64,000 nucleotides of DNA from the NCBI GenBank assembly GCA_044359525.1, contig JBIKLY010000002.1, forward strand, positions 1 to 64,000, given 5' to 3'. How positions within the stretch are numbered: the first letter of the stretch is position 1; every line of letters starts with the position of its first letter. This stretch comes from CAJBIL01 sp044359525 (GTDB lineage: Bacteria > Pseudomonadota > Gammaproteobacteria > Burkholderiales > Rhodocyclaceae). A program made the position numbers and the translations under genes. The notes under the pieces are model-generated. The model saw only the letters and a program-made list of their open reading frames with translations. It was not told the origin of the DNA and did not search any database. Positions 1-8,485 of the stretch are shown here, in pieces.

Positions 1-627
1 GCCGGCGAGCCTAATCTGCTCGACGCGCTACCGCCTGCGCAATTCACCATCCTGCCCAATACCGCCGGTTGCTATTCGGCCGATGATGCCGTGCGCACGC
101 TGCGTCTGGCGCGCGAACTGCTCGATGGCCACGCACTGTGCAAGCTTGAGGTGCTTGGCGATCCGACCAACCTTTTTCCGAACATGCCGGAAACGCTGAA
201 AGCCGCTGCAACGCTGGTCAAGGAGGGTTTCGCGGTGATGGTCTACTGTGCCGACGATCCGATTCAGGCGAAGATGCTTGAGGAAATTGGCTGCGTTGCC
301 ATCATGCCGCTGGCTTCGTTGATCGGTTCCGGCATGGGTATCGTCAATCCGTGGAACCTGCGCTTGATCATCGATAACGCCAGGGTGCCGGTGCTCGTTG
401 ATGCCGGTGTCGGCACAGCTTCCGACGCGGCGATCGCCATGGAGCTGGGCTGTGACGGCGTGCTGATGAATACCGCGATTGCGCATGCGAAAAATCCCGT
501 TCTGATGGGCAGTGCGATGAAAAAGGCCGTTGAGGCGGGCCGTGAAGCCTTTCTCGCCGGCCGTATGCCGCGCAAATATTATTCGGCCGATCCCTCGTCG
601 CCAACTACCGGTCTGATTGGTTCGTGA
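1..627 (+). CDS. thiG: Thiazole synthase ThiG, C-terminal part (5' end outside window)
   Basis: The frame is open from base 1, so the N-terminus lies upstream of the window and 208 codons remain. ThiG condenses deoxyxylulose 5-phosphate, dehydroglycine and the ThiS thiocarboxylate into the thiazole of thiamine; it is a cytoplasmic TIM-barrel enzyme. The residues match the family closely: ILPNTAGCYSADDAVRTL near the start, then VLVDAGVGTASDAAIAMELG and DGVLMNTAIAHAKNP, the phosphate-binding end of the barrel. The catalytic lysine would lie in the missing part. It is followed at once by trmB, a pairing often seen in betaproteobacteria. Confidence 0.96.
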   Translation, partial: AGEPNLLDALPPAQFTILPNTAGCYSADDAVRTLRLARELLDGHALCKLEVLGDPTNLFPNMPETLKAAATLVKEGFAVMVYCADDPIQAKMLEEIGCVAIMPLASLIGSGMGIVNPWNLRLIIDNARVPVLVDAGVGTASDAAIAMELGCDGVLMNTAIAHAKNPVLMGSAMKKAVEAGREAFLAGRMPRKYYSADPSSPTTGLIGS

Positions 628-629
628 TC

Positions 630-1352
630 ATGAGCGAGAGCACGCAAACCCCCACTGAAACGCACGAAAACGTTTATATCGCCGGGCGTTCCGGGCATAT
701 CCGCAGTTTCGTGTTGCGGCAGGGCCGCGTCTCAAGCGCGCAACAGCGTTATTACGAAGGGATGATGGCCGAGATCGGCGTGCCTTACGTAGCGGCGCCG
801 CATGATCTGGATACGGTGTTTGGCAGAGACGCGCCGAAGATTCTCGAAATCGGTTTCGGCATGGGCGAAACTTCGGCCGTGATTGCCGCCGCCAATCCGC
901 AGAACGACTACCTCGGCATCGAAGTGCACACGCCGGGGGTCGGCAGTCTGTGCAAGCTGGTCGCCGAAGGCGGCCTGAGCAATCAGCGTATCGTCCAGCA
1001 CGATGCGGTCGATGTGCTGCGCGAAATGATCGTTCCCGACACGCTGTCCGGGGCGCATATCTTTTTCCCCGATCCCTGGCCGAAAGCGCGCCAGCAGAAA
1101 CGGCGCCTCATCCAGCCGCCGCTCGTCGCGCTGCTTGCCAGCCGTCTCAAGTCGGGCGGCTATATTCATTGCGCCACCGATTGGGAAAACTACGCCGAAC
1201 AGATGCTGGCCGTGCTGTCCGACGAGCCGCTACTGGAAAATACGGCAGAAGCCTACGCGCCGCGCCCCGACTACCGCCCGCTCACCAAATTCGAGCAGCG
1301 CGGGCTGCGCCTCGGGCATGGCGTGTGGGATCTGGTGTTTTGCCGGAAGTAG
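630..1352 (+). CDS. trmB: tRNA (guanine-N7-)-methyltransferase TrmB
   Basis: Methylates G46 of the tRNA variable loop using S-adenosylmethionine. The SAM-binding motif EIGFGMGETSAVIAA and the family signature FFPDPWPKARQQKRR are both present, and the C-terminus is the conserved LTKFEQRG region. The protein is 240 aa, normal for the family. A GTG at 624 overlapping the thiG stop is also in frame, but ATG at 630 gives the more usual N-terminus; neither has a strong ribosome binding site. It is probably cotranscribed with thiG. It converges on the next gene with only 2 bases between the stop codons. Confidence 0.95.
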   Translation: MSESTQTPTETHENVYIAGRSGHIRSFVLRQGRVSSAQQRYYEGMMAEIGVPYVAAPHDLDTVFGRDAPKILEIGFGMGETSAVIAAANPQNDYLGIEVHTPGVGSLCKLVAEGGLSNQRIVQHDAVDVLREMIVPDTLSGAHIFFPDPWPKARQQKRRLIQPPLVALLASRLKSGGYIHCATDWENYAEQMLAVLSDEPLLENTAEAYAPRPDYRPLTKFEQRGLRLGHGVWDLVFCRK

Positions 1353-1354
1353 TT

Positions 1355-1885
1355 TTACTGCAGGCGGAAAATGACCGGCAGGATCAGCTCTCGCGACGTG
1401 CCAGCGCCTAATTTGCCTGCGGCGTAGGCGGCTTTGATGGCGGCATTGTCGAGGATCGGATAGCCGCTGCTGGCGGCGATGTTGACGTCAGCGATACTGC
1501 CGTCGTCGGTCAGCGTGATGATCAGTCGTACCTCGCCCTCGATGCCGCGAGCAACCGCTTCGGTGGGGTAGTAGAGGTGCTGTGAAATTTTTTTCTGGGC
1601 AAGCTGAACTTCACGTTTGATGCTTGGCCGGACTTTGGCGTTGGGTTTTTCCGGTGCCGGCGGTACGATCAGGTTTTTTGCGACGGCGGGTGTTTCTTCG
1701 CCGTCCAGCGTGTTTTTCAGCAGCGGCTCGGCGGCTGCCGGTTCGTGGCGGGGTGGCAGGCGCAAGGTGGCCTGCAGCGCCGCTGGCGGCGGGGCGGCAG
1801 ACAGGCGCTTGAGAGCATCCGGGAGGAGCCACCCGCCGTGCAGGGCAAGCGAAAGCGCGAGGGCAAGGATCAGACGGCGCGACAT
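1355..1885 (-). CDS. TonB family protein (small energy transducer-like)
   Basis: A 176-aa protein with a single N-terminal hydrophobic anchor (MSRRLILALALSLALHGGWL), a proline- and charge-rich middle region, and a C-terminal TonB domain. That domain includes the VNIAASSGYPILDNAAIKAA segment and a closing ILPVIFRLQ strand. TonB proteins pass proton-motive-force energy from ExbBD to outer-membrane receptors. No exbB, exbD or receptor is nearby, so it may be a stand-alone TonB-like protein. ATG at 1885 was chosen because it places the membrane anchor at the N-terminus; an upstream start at 1921 adds 12 poorly fitting residues. It diverges from the ankyrin gene across 59 bases. Confidence 0.8.
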   Translation of the reverse strand: MSRRLILALALSLALHGGWLLPDALKRLSAAPPPAALQATLRLPPRHEPAAAEPLLKNTLDGEETPAVAKNLIVPPAPEKPNAKVRPSIKREVQLAQKKISQHLYYPTEAVARGIEGEVRLIITLTDDGSIADVNIAASSGYPILDNAAIKAAYAAGKLGAGTSRELILPVIFRLQ

Positions 1886-1944
1886 GAGCGCGCTATTGTG
1901 CAACAAAACCGGGTACAGCACCTGATACAGGTAGAGGTCGGTAA

Positions 1945-3087
1945 GTGAAATTCATTTTTGAGAAGTTGTTGCGTGGCGCCATTTTGTTGCTGTGCGTGAG
2001 CGCTGCAACGGCACTCGCCGCCGCGCCGGACCCCATCGACTTCGGGGCAACCGTCGAGCGCGGGGACTTGCGCCGGGTCACGCGCTGGCTCGATGAGGGG
2101 CTGGACCCCGAGTATCAGGCGTCGCATATCGGTACCGGGCTGATGGTTGCTGCGTGGAATGGCAACATCGAGATGATGGCTCTTTTTGTTGCGCGCGGCG
2201 CCAATCCCCGGCGCGCCAATCGCAATGGCGAGCAGCCGATACAGCTGGCCGCCTGGAACGGGCACGAAGCCGCAGTCAAATGGCTGCTTGAGCGCGGCGG
2301 GGTGCTGAACCGCGATGGCAATAACTGGGGCGCCCTGCATTACGCCGTGTTCAACGGCCACCAGCAACTGGCGCGTGAGTTGATCGTCCGCGGTGCCGAA
2401 GTCAATGCGCGCTCGCCCAACGGCTCAACCCCGCTGATGCTGGCGGCGCGCGAAGGGCGCGAGGATCTGATCAAAGTATTGCTGGAGTCAGGAGCTGATC
2501 CCCGGGCGAAAAACGATTGGGGCGACAATGCCCTGGCGCTGGCCATGCGCTACGATCATTACCGTATCGGCAAAATGATTTCGACGCCGGAAGAGTTTTC
2601 AATTGCCGTCAAAGCGCCCAAGGAAAGTTTTGGCGAGACGAGCCGTTCCGCCGCTGCGCCGAGCGAGATCGAGGAAATTCTGCGCCAGATGCGCGCTGCC
2701 GAAGCCGAGGGCGTGTCAACGGAGGCCTTGCGCAAGCAGCTGTTGGCGGCAGTGGAGGGGGTCAAGCGCAGCAATACGCCTTCTGCCCAGAATGCCCGGC
2801 GCCCGGCGCCGCTGCCTTATCAGCCGAAATCCATTGTCATTACCGCCCGGCGCGGGCAGTCGGGTGCCGAACGCGCCGAGGTGATGGTCAACGGCAAGGT
2901 GCAGGCCAGACCGGCCGTTACTGCCGCAGGCAAGCCGATGATTCAGATTACTCCCACCAAACCGGCTGCTTCGCCGGCACAGATAGCCGATTTGTTGCGC
3001 CAGATCCGCCTGGCCGAGGCGCAAGGGGTGCCGGCTGATAGTCTGAAGCAGCAACTCTACGACGCGGTTGAAAGCATGAAGAAGTAG
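1945..3087 (+). CDS. Secreted ankyrin-repeat protein with duplicated C-terminal helix module
   Basis: A 380-aa protein with a signal peptide (residues 1-26, cleavage near ALAAA) and about five ankyrin repeats at residues 35-215 (for example NGEQPIQLAAWNGHEAAVKW and NGSTPLMLAAREGREDLIKV). The C-terminal part holds two related 35-residue modules, residues 240-274 and 344-378, each of the form EI..LLRQxRxAEAxGV...L.xQL..AVE. They are separated by a basic, proline-containing linker. Ankyrin repeats bind proteins, so a periplasmic binding or scaffolding role is likely, but the partner is unknown. The start is GTG at 1945 with GAGGT seven bases upstream. Confidence 0.85.
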   Translation: MKFIFEKLLRGAILLLCVSAATALAAAPDPIDFGATVERGDLRRVTRWLDEGLDPEYQASHIGTGLMVAAWNGNIEMMALFVARGANPRRANRNGEQPIQLAAWNGHEAAVKWLLERGGVLNRDGNNWGALHYAVFNGHQQLARELIVRGAEVNARSPNGSTPLMLAAREGREDLIKVLLESGADPRAKNDWGDNALALAMRYDHYRIGKMISTPEEFSIAVKAPKESFGETSRSAAAPSEIEEILRQMRAAEAEGVSTEALRKQLLAAVEGVKRSNTPSAQNARRPAPLPYQPKSIVITARRGQSGAERAEVMVNGKVQARPAVTAAGKPMIQITPTKPAASPAQIADLLRQIRLAEAQGVPADSLKQQLYDAVESMKK

Positions 3088-3090
3088 CGT

Positions 3091-4338
3091 TCAGCCGCGC
3101 TCAACCAGAAAACGTTCAAGTAGCCGGTTGAGAAAACGCCGGCCCTGATCGCTGGGTGCGATGTGTTGCAGATGGCGCACAATCAAGCCGTCCTGCGCCG
3201 CCTGACGCAGTTCGGCTTCGATGCGCAGCAGCGGCAGTGAGGTGCGCTGCTCGAAAAGTGCTGTGTCGAAGCCCTGGTTGAGGCGTAGCGCGTTCATCAT
3301 GAATTCGAAAGGCAGGTCGGCTGCGCTGACCGAAAATTCCTCGTGAATCGGCTGCCCGGCGGCGACCTGCGCCAGATACTGCTTTGGGTGTTTCCAGCGC
3401 ATCTGGCGCCGCACTTCCCAGACGCCACGGTCGTGCAGCGTCAGCTTGCCGTGTGCACCGGCACCAATGCCGAGGTAGTCGCTAAACTGCCAGTAGTTGA
3501 GGTTGTGCAAACACTGGCGGCCGGGTTGGGCGAAGGCCGAGGTTTCGTAGTGCGTGTAGCCGGCCGAATTTTCCCCCCTGGCAAGGCGCGCTTCGATGGC
3601 ATCCTGCATGTCGGCGCAGAGGTCGCCCTCGGGCAAGGTTGGCGGCGCGGCGGCGAAGGCGGTGTTTGGTTCGAGCGTCAGCTGGTAGCAGGAGAGATGC
3701 GGCGGCGCGAAGGAGAGCGCCGTTTCGACGTCGTTCAGCGCCTGCTCAAGCGTTTGCCCGGGTAACCCGTACATCAGGTCGAGATTGAAATTGTCAAAAT
3801 GTGCTGCAGCGATTTCGATCGCGCGTTTCGCTTGCCGGTCGTCGTGAATGCGGCCAAGCGCTTTGAGATGCGCCGAGTTGAAGCTCTGGATGCCGAGCGA
3901 CAGGCGATTGACGCCGGCGGCGCGAAAGGCGGCGAACTTTTCTGCTTCGACCGTGCCGGGGTTGGCTTCGAGCGTAATCTCGGCGTCCGGCAGCACGGTG
4001 AGGCGCGCGCGGAAGGCGGTCAGCAGCGCATCGAGCGCCTCACCGGAAAGCAGGCTGGGCGTGCCGCCGCCGAAGAATATGCTGCCCACGCGGCGCCCCC
4101 AGATGAGCGGCAGCGCAGATTCTAGATCGGCGATCAGCGCCGCGACGTATTCCTGTTCCGGGATGCCGCCACGTGCTTCATGCGAATTGAAATCGCAGTA
4201 AGGGCATTTTTGCACGCACCAGGGGATGTGCACGTAGAGCGAAAGCGGCAGGGCGCTGCGGAACTCCAGGGTGGCCGGGCTGGCCTTCTTCGCCAACAGC
4301 CCCTGCGGGACAATCGGAATGATCCTGCCGCTCATCAA
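3091..4338 (-). CDS. hemW: Radical SAM heme chaperone HemW
   Basis: A 415-aa radical-SAM protein formerly annotated as oxygen-independent coproporphyrinogen III oxidase-like. The cluster motif CVQKCPYC (Cys41, Cys45, Cys48) is followed by DFNSHE, the HemW form, and later by FFGGGTPSLL and EANPGT. HemW family members carry haem to respiratory enzymes and lack coproporphyrinogen oxidase activity. The first 30 residues are a little longer than usual, and an internal start cannot be excluded. The start codon overlaps the rdgB stop by 4 bases, so hemW is translationally coupled to rdgB within rph-rdgB-hemW. Confidence 0.93.
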   Translation of the reverse strand: MMSGRIIPIVPQGLLAKKASPATLEFRSALPLSLYVHIPWCVQKCPYCDFNSHEARGGIPEQEYVAALIADLESALPLIWGRRVGSIFFGGGTPSLLSGEALDALLTAFRARLTVLPDAEITLEANPGTVEAEKFAAFRAAGVNRLSLGIQSFNSAHLKALGRIHDDRQAKRAIEIAAAHFDNFNLDLMYGLPGQTLEQALNDVETALSFAPPHLSCYQLTLEPNTAFAAAPPTLPEGDLCADMQDAIEARLARGENSAGYTHYETSAFAQPGRQCLHNLNYWQFSDYLGIGAGAHGKLTLHDRGVWEVRRQMRWKHPKQYLAQVAAGQPIHEEFSVSAADLPFEFMMNALRLNQGFDTALFEQRTSLPLLRIEAELRQAAQDGLIVRHLQHIAPSDQGRRFLNRLLERFLVERG

Positions 4339-4922
4339 CGCTGCGCTTGCAGGCGCTCAAGCAGTCGGGCCAGCGCCTGGCCGCGATGCGAACGGCGGTT
4401 CTTCTCGGCAGCGTCCATTTCGGCGGCGGTCTGATCGATTTCGCGCACGTAAAACAGCGGGTCGTAGCCGAAGCCGGAATCGCCACGCGCGGCAGGCAGG
4501 ATCTCGCCATGCCATTCGCCTTCAGCGATGATTGGTTGCGGGTCGTCGGCATGACGCACGAAGACGATCAGTGAAACGAAGTGTGCGGCGCGGTTCGCGC
4601 TATTGGCCAGCGCCGCAAGCAGCTTCTCGTTGTTGCGCACGTCGGATTTCGGCTCGCCCGCGTAGCGTGCGGATTGCACGCCGGGCAAGCCGCCCAGCGC
4701 ATCGACGCACAGGCCGGAGTCGTCGGCCAGCGCCGGCAGGCCGGTGGCCTGTGCGGCGTGCCTGGCCTTGGCCAGCGCATTTTCGACGAAGGTGCAGTGC
4801 GGCTCCTCGGCTTCGCCGACGCCGAGTTCGCCTTGCGGGATCAACTCCCAGCCATACGGCGTGAGAATTTCGCGCAGTTCCTTCAGTTTCTTGGTGTTGT
4901 TCGAAGCGAGGACGAGTTTCAT
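4335..4922 (-). CDS. rdgB: dITP/XTP pyrophosphatase (Ham1/RdgB family)
   Basis: A 195-aa nucleotide-pool-cleaning enzyme that hydrolyses non-canonical purine triphosphates (dITP, XTP) to monophosphates. The N-terminus MKLVLASNNTKKLKELREIL and the active-site segment LADDSGLCVDALGG are diagnostic, and the C-terminal SHRGQAL motif is present. It lies between rph and hemW with 4-base overlaps on both sides, so the three genes form one translationally coupled unit. Confidence 0.96.
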   Translation of the reverse strand: MKLVLASNNTKKLKELREILTPYGWELIPQGELGVGEAEEPHCTFVENALAKARHAAQATGLPALADDSGLCVDALGGLPGVQSARYAGEPKSDVRNNEKLLAALANSANRAAHFVSLIVFVRHADDPQPIIAEGEWHGEILPAARGDSGFGYDPLFYVREIDQTAAEMDAAEKNRRSHRGQALARLLERLQAQR

Positions 4923-5635
4923 GCGGCGAGTACGGCCTTCTGTCGGGCAATCAACTCACCGATTCCGGCTTCAGCCAGATCGACCAGCGTGCTCATCTGC
5001 ACCCGCGTGAACGGTTCGCCTTCGGCCGTTCCCTGAATTTCAACGATGCCGCCACGGCCGGTCATCACGACGTTCATGTCGGTGTCGCAGCTGGAGTCTT
5101 CCGGGTAGTCGAGATCGAGCACTGCTGCGCCTTCGAAAATGCCGACCGAAATGGCAGCGACATGATCGCGGATCGGATTTTCGGCGAGCTTGCCTTTGGC
5201 GACCAGTTGCTCGCAGGCATCCCAGAGCGCCAGCCAGGCGCCGGTGATCGAGGCGCAGCGCGTGCCGCCATCGGCCTGCAACACGTCGCAATCGAGCGTG
5301 ATCTGGCGCTCGCCGAGCGCCTTGAGGTCGGTGACGGCGCGCAGTGAGCGACCAATCAATCGCTGGATTTCCTGCGTGCGCCCGCTCTGCTTGCCCTTGG
5401 CCGCTTCGCGTGCGCTGCGCGTGTGCGTGGCGCGCGGCAGCATGCCGTATTCAGCCGTCACCCAGCCCTGACCCTTGCCGCGCAGGAAGCCGGGAACCGA
5501 CTCTTCGACGCTGGCGGTGCATAGCACCTGTGTGTCACCCATTTCGATCAGCACCGAGCCTTCGGCATGGCGGGTAAAATTGCGGGTGATGCGGACTTCG
5601 CGCAGTTGTGATGGCTGGCGTTGGCTGGGGCGCAT
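4919..5635 (-). CDS. rph: Ribonuclease PH
   Basis: A 238-aa phosphorolytic 3'-5' exoribonuclease that trims tRNA 3' ends. The sequence carries the canonical TASVEESVPGFLRGKGQGWV and EYGMLPRATHTR segments and the RSLRAV phosphate-binding region. ATG at 5635 was chosen because MRPSQRQPSQLREVRITRNF matches the family N-terminus and gives the standard length; the frame stays open far upstream only as antisense to the phosphatase gene. The gene lies 8 bases after the phosphatase stop, so it is probably the third gene of a kinase-phosphatase-rph transcript. Confidence 0.96.
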   Translation of the reverse strand: MRPSQRQPSQLREVRITRNFTRHAEGSVLIEMGDTQVLCTASVEESVPGFLRGKGQGWVTAEYGMLPRATHTRSAREAAKGKQSGRTQEIQRLIGRSLRAVTDLKALGERQITLDCDVLQADGGTRCASITGAWLALWDACEQLVAKGKLAENPIRDHVAAISVGIFEGAAVLDLDYPEDSSCDTDMNVVMTGRGGIVEIQGTAEGEPFTRVQMSTLVDLAEAGIGELIARQKAVLAA

Positions 5636-5643
5636 GAAAATTC

Positions 5644-6555
5644 CTATTTGGAGTACTTCTGGATGGTCAAGCGGATCTCTTCGATCGCGCGTTCGATTTC
5701 GTCTTCGGTCAGTTCGGACTTGTAGTTCGGATTGCGGCCGAACTCGTCGAGTCGCGTGTTGATCGTGTCGTGCGACATGCTCTGCGTCGACACGATGCTC
5801 GAGGCGTCGGCTGCGTAGCTGTCTTCCCAGCGCACGGTAACGATTGAAAGGTTGTCGGCCTGCGGGCCGCCCAGTGTTTCGACCTGGTTGAGCAGAGTTG
5901 GCACCGCCTGCAGCAGGTTGGTGGTTTTCAGTCCGATCGCCATCAGTTCGCCAGGCATAACGCCCCACACCCCGTCGGTGCACAGCGCGAGGACGTCGCC
6001 TGACTCCAGCGGCGTTTTGCGCGAGAACTCGATATTGGGGGCTTGCGTGCCGCCAAGGCAGCTGTAGACCTTGTTGCGGTCGGGGTGAACCGCAGCCTGT
6101 GCCTTGGTGATCACGCCCTGGTCGATCAGCATCTGCACGCGCGAGTGGTCACGCGTGTGAAAAACCACCTTGCCCTCGCGCATCAGGTAGAGGCGCGAGT
6201 CGCCGGCGTGCGCCCAATAGGCGATGTTGTCCTGAATGACGCAGGCCACGCAGGTAGTGCGTGGCGAGTCCTTCAGTTTGTGCTCGCCGGAAAAGTCGAG
6301 AATAGCGTGATGGGCGTTGGTCATCGCTTTCTGCAGGAACATGAAGGGATCAGCGATGGCCGGTCTCGCTTCGCGCTGGAAGGCCTCGGTCAGGGTCTGC
6401 ACGGCAATCTGTGCGGCAATCTCGCCGTAATAGTGGCCGCCCATGCCGTCGGCGACGACCATCAGCAAAGCTTCACGCGAATAGCAATGCGCGAGACGAT
6501 CCTCGTTATTGGCTCGCTTGCCGGTGCGGCTTTCCTGGTAGATGGTGAATTTCAT
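5644..6555 (-). CDS. PP2C-family serine/threonine protein phosphatase
   Basis: A 303-aa metal-dependent phosphatase. NNED at residues 16-19, VVADGMGGHYYGEIA with Asp36, the AHAGDSRLYL motif and the late DNLSIVTVRW motif are the standard PP2C metal-binding signatures. A C-terminal extension of about 60 residues follows the catalytic fold. The start ATG at 6555 overlaps the kinase stop by 4 bases, making an obvious kinase-phosphatase pair: the phosphatase is expected to reverse phosphorylation made by its neighbour. The protein has no signal peptide or membrane segment. Confidence 0.93.
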   Translation of the reverse strand: MKFTIYQESRTGKRANNEDRLAHCYSREALLMVVADGMGGHYYGEIAAQIAVQTLTEAFQREARPAIADPFMFLQKAMTNAHHAILDFSGEHKLKDSPRTTCVACVIQDNIAYWAHAGDSRLYLMREGKVVFHTRDHSRVQMLIDQGVITKAQAAVHPDRNKVYSCLGGTQAPNIEFSRKTPLESGDVLALCTDGVWGVMPGELMAIGLKTTNLLQAVPTLLNQVETLGGPQADNLSIVTVRWEDSYAADASSIVSTQSMSHDTINTRLDEFGRNPNYKSELTEDEIERAIEEIRLTIQKYSK

Positions 6556-7514
6556 TTTCTTCCGATCTTTTTCCTGAGCTTGCCGACGAGTTGCCCGATG
6601 CTTTGATTTCCCCAGCTGACTTCGCGAGGCTGCGGTGCGACGACCTGCTCGGTCAGGGCTTTTTGCAGTGCGAAGACGCTTTGCGGCCGGTACAGGTGGT
6701 TCAGGCACAGGCACCAGTCAATGGTTTCGAGCAGCTGGTCGGAATACTGCCGCTCCCAGCGCACCATCGCCGGTACCAGCAGGTCTTTCTCCAGACGGGC
6801 GTCAGCGGCCTGCGGCGCGGCGCCTGCGAGGCAGGCATACATTGATGCACCGATGCTGTAAATGTCGCTCCACGGGCCGAGCAGTTCGCGCTGGTTGTAA
6901 TGTTCGGGTGAGGCGAAGCCAGGCGTGTACATTGGCTTGAGCATCGGTGTGTCGAGCGCCAGGGTCTGCCGCGCCGCGCCAAAATCAATCAGCACAGGGG
7001 TGTAATCGTTGCGCAGATAGACGTTCGACGGCTTGAGATCGAGATGCAGCAGCTTGTGCGAATGCACCTCGCGCAAGCCGTTGAGCAGTTTGGTGAACAC
7101 GTTACGCATGAAGTTTTCGGTGACGGCAACGCGGTTCTTCTGGATGAATTCCTGCAGCGTACGCCCGTGCTCGTACTCCATCACCATGTAAACCGTATCG
7201 TTGGCACGAAAGAAGTTGAGCACGCGCACGACGTTCGGGTGCGAGAGTTTGGCCAGCGCCCGGCCTTCCTCGAAAAAGCACTTCATGCCGTAGCGAAAGG
7301 CCGGTACATGATCGGCCGTGATGATCGGTTTGATGCAACCCTCACCGCGCAAGGCGAGGCTGTTTGGCAGGTATTCCTTGATCGCCACTTCCATCCCTGT
7401 GGTATCGGTGGCGAGGTAGACAATTGAAAAACCGCCAAGCGAAAGCTGCCGGTCGATGCAGTAGTCATCGAGCTGGAAACCGGCAGGAAGGGCGTGGTTG
7501 GCTTGTTGCGCCAT
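6552..7514 (-). CDS. Hanks-type serine/threonine protein kinase
   Basis: A 320-aa kinase with the expected landmarks: a glycine-rich loop LSLGGFSIVYLA at residues 25-36, ATP-binding Lys46 in VAIKEYLP, a catalytic loop HLDLKPSN at 157-164 with Asp159, and DFG at 177-179 followed by a TPGFASPEHY activation segment. There is no transmembrane segment or PASTA sensor domain, so it is a soluble kinase whose input is unknown. It overlaps the PP2C gene. In many betaproteobacteria this pair sits beside rph and yicC, as here. It diverges from yicC across 102 bases. Confidence 0.93.
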   Translation of the reverse strand: MAQQANHALPAGFQLDDYCIDRQLSLGGFSIVYLATDTTGMEVAIKEYLPNSLALRGEGCIKPIITADHVPAFRYGMKCFFEEGRALAKLSHPNVVRVLNFFRANDTVYMVMEYEHGRTLQEFIQKNRVAVTENFMRNVFTKLLNGLREVHSHKLLHLDLKPSNVYLRNDYTPVLIDFGAARQTLALDTPMLKPMYTPGFASPEHYNQRELLGPWSDIYSIGASMYACLAGAAPQAADARLEKDLLVPAMVRWERQYSDQLLETIDWCLCLNHLYRPQSVFALQKALTEQVVAPQPREVSWGNQSIGQLVGKLRKKIGRK

Positions 7515-7616
7515 TGAGGTGAGGGCTATGATGTGGTTTTCCAGCCATTCTCAGGGTTTGCGTTCGGGCTGTAAAGCCGGCTGCACGCGCGACCCTGTTC
7601 CAACTTCGGGATTTCC

Positions 7617-8483
7617 ATGATCTATAGCATGACCGGCTATGCCGCCAGGACGCATGACGTTGAGCGCGGCGCTTTGCACATCGAGCTGAAAAGCGTCAAT
7701 TCGCGCTACCTTGATTTTCATTTTCGCGTTTGCGAGGAGTTGCGCGTCGTTGAACCGGCGCTGCGTGAGTTGATCGGCACCCGCTTGTCGCGCGGCAAGG
7801 TCGAGTGCCGGGTCAACTTTGCGCCTGCGGCTACCCGTGTCCAGCAGCAGAATCTGAATGGTGAGTTGCTCGAACGTCTGCGTGGCTTCGAGGCCCAGGT
7901 GCGTGCCGAGTTACCGAATGCGTCGCCGCTCGCGGTTAGCGACGTACTGCGCTGGCCAGGCATGTTCGGCGACGATTCACTCGACATCGCAACGCTGGTT
8001 CCGGCCTGCCTTGCGCTGGCCAAGGATGCGCTGGAAGACTTTGCCGCCAGCCGGGCGCGTGAAGGCGAAAAGCTCAGCGCCGTGATCCTCGAACGTGTGG
8101 CGCGCATGCGCGAGCTGGTGCGTGAAGTTGCGCCACGTATTCCCGCTGCGCAGGCAGCGTTTCAGGACAAGCTGAAGCAGCGTTTGGTGGACGCCATCGG
8201 CAGTTGCGACGATGAACGTGTTCGCCAGGAAGTTGCCGTTTTTGCTGTGCGCATTGACGTCGCCGAAGAGCTGGCGCGTCTGTCGACGCATCTCGATGAG
8301 GTCGAGCGCGTCCTCAAGGCCGGTGGTGCGAGCGGCAAGCGTCTCGATTTCCTGATGCAGGAACTCAACCGCGAAGCCAACACACTCGGCTCCAAGTCGG
8401 TCGTCACCGAGGTCTCGCAGACGGCGATGGAACTGAAGCTGCTGATCGAGCAAATGCGCGAGCAGATCCAGAATCTGGAATAA
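7617..8483 (+). CDS. yicC: YicC/YloC-family endoribonuclease
   Basis: A 288-aa protein beginning MIYSMTGYAARTH and containing ELKSVNSRYLDFHFR, both signatures of the YicC family, and ending in the conserved helical part with LDFLMQELNREANTLGSKS. Family members are endoribonucleases linked to RNA turnover. The gene is normally next to gmk and rpoZ; here a cyclase gene and a FecR-like gene are inserted between yicC and gmk. The cyclase starts 2 bases after this stop. Confidence 0.92.
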   Translation: MIYSMTGYAARTHDVERGALHIELKSVNSRYLDFHFRVCEELRVVEPALRELIGTRLSRGKVECRVNFAPAATRVQQQNLNGELLERLRGFEAQVRAELPNASPLAVSDVLRWPGMFGDDSLDIATLVPACLALAKDALEDFAASRAREGEKLSAVILERVARMRELVREVAPRIPAAQAAFQDKLKQRLVDAIGSCDDERVRQEVAVFAVRIDVAEELARLSTHLDEVERVLKAGGASGKRLDFLMQELNREANTLGSKSVVTEVSQTAMELKLLIEQMREQIQNLE

Positions 8484-8485
8484 GC

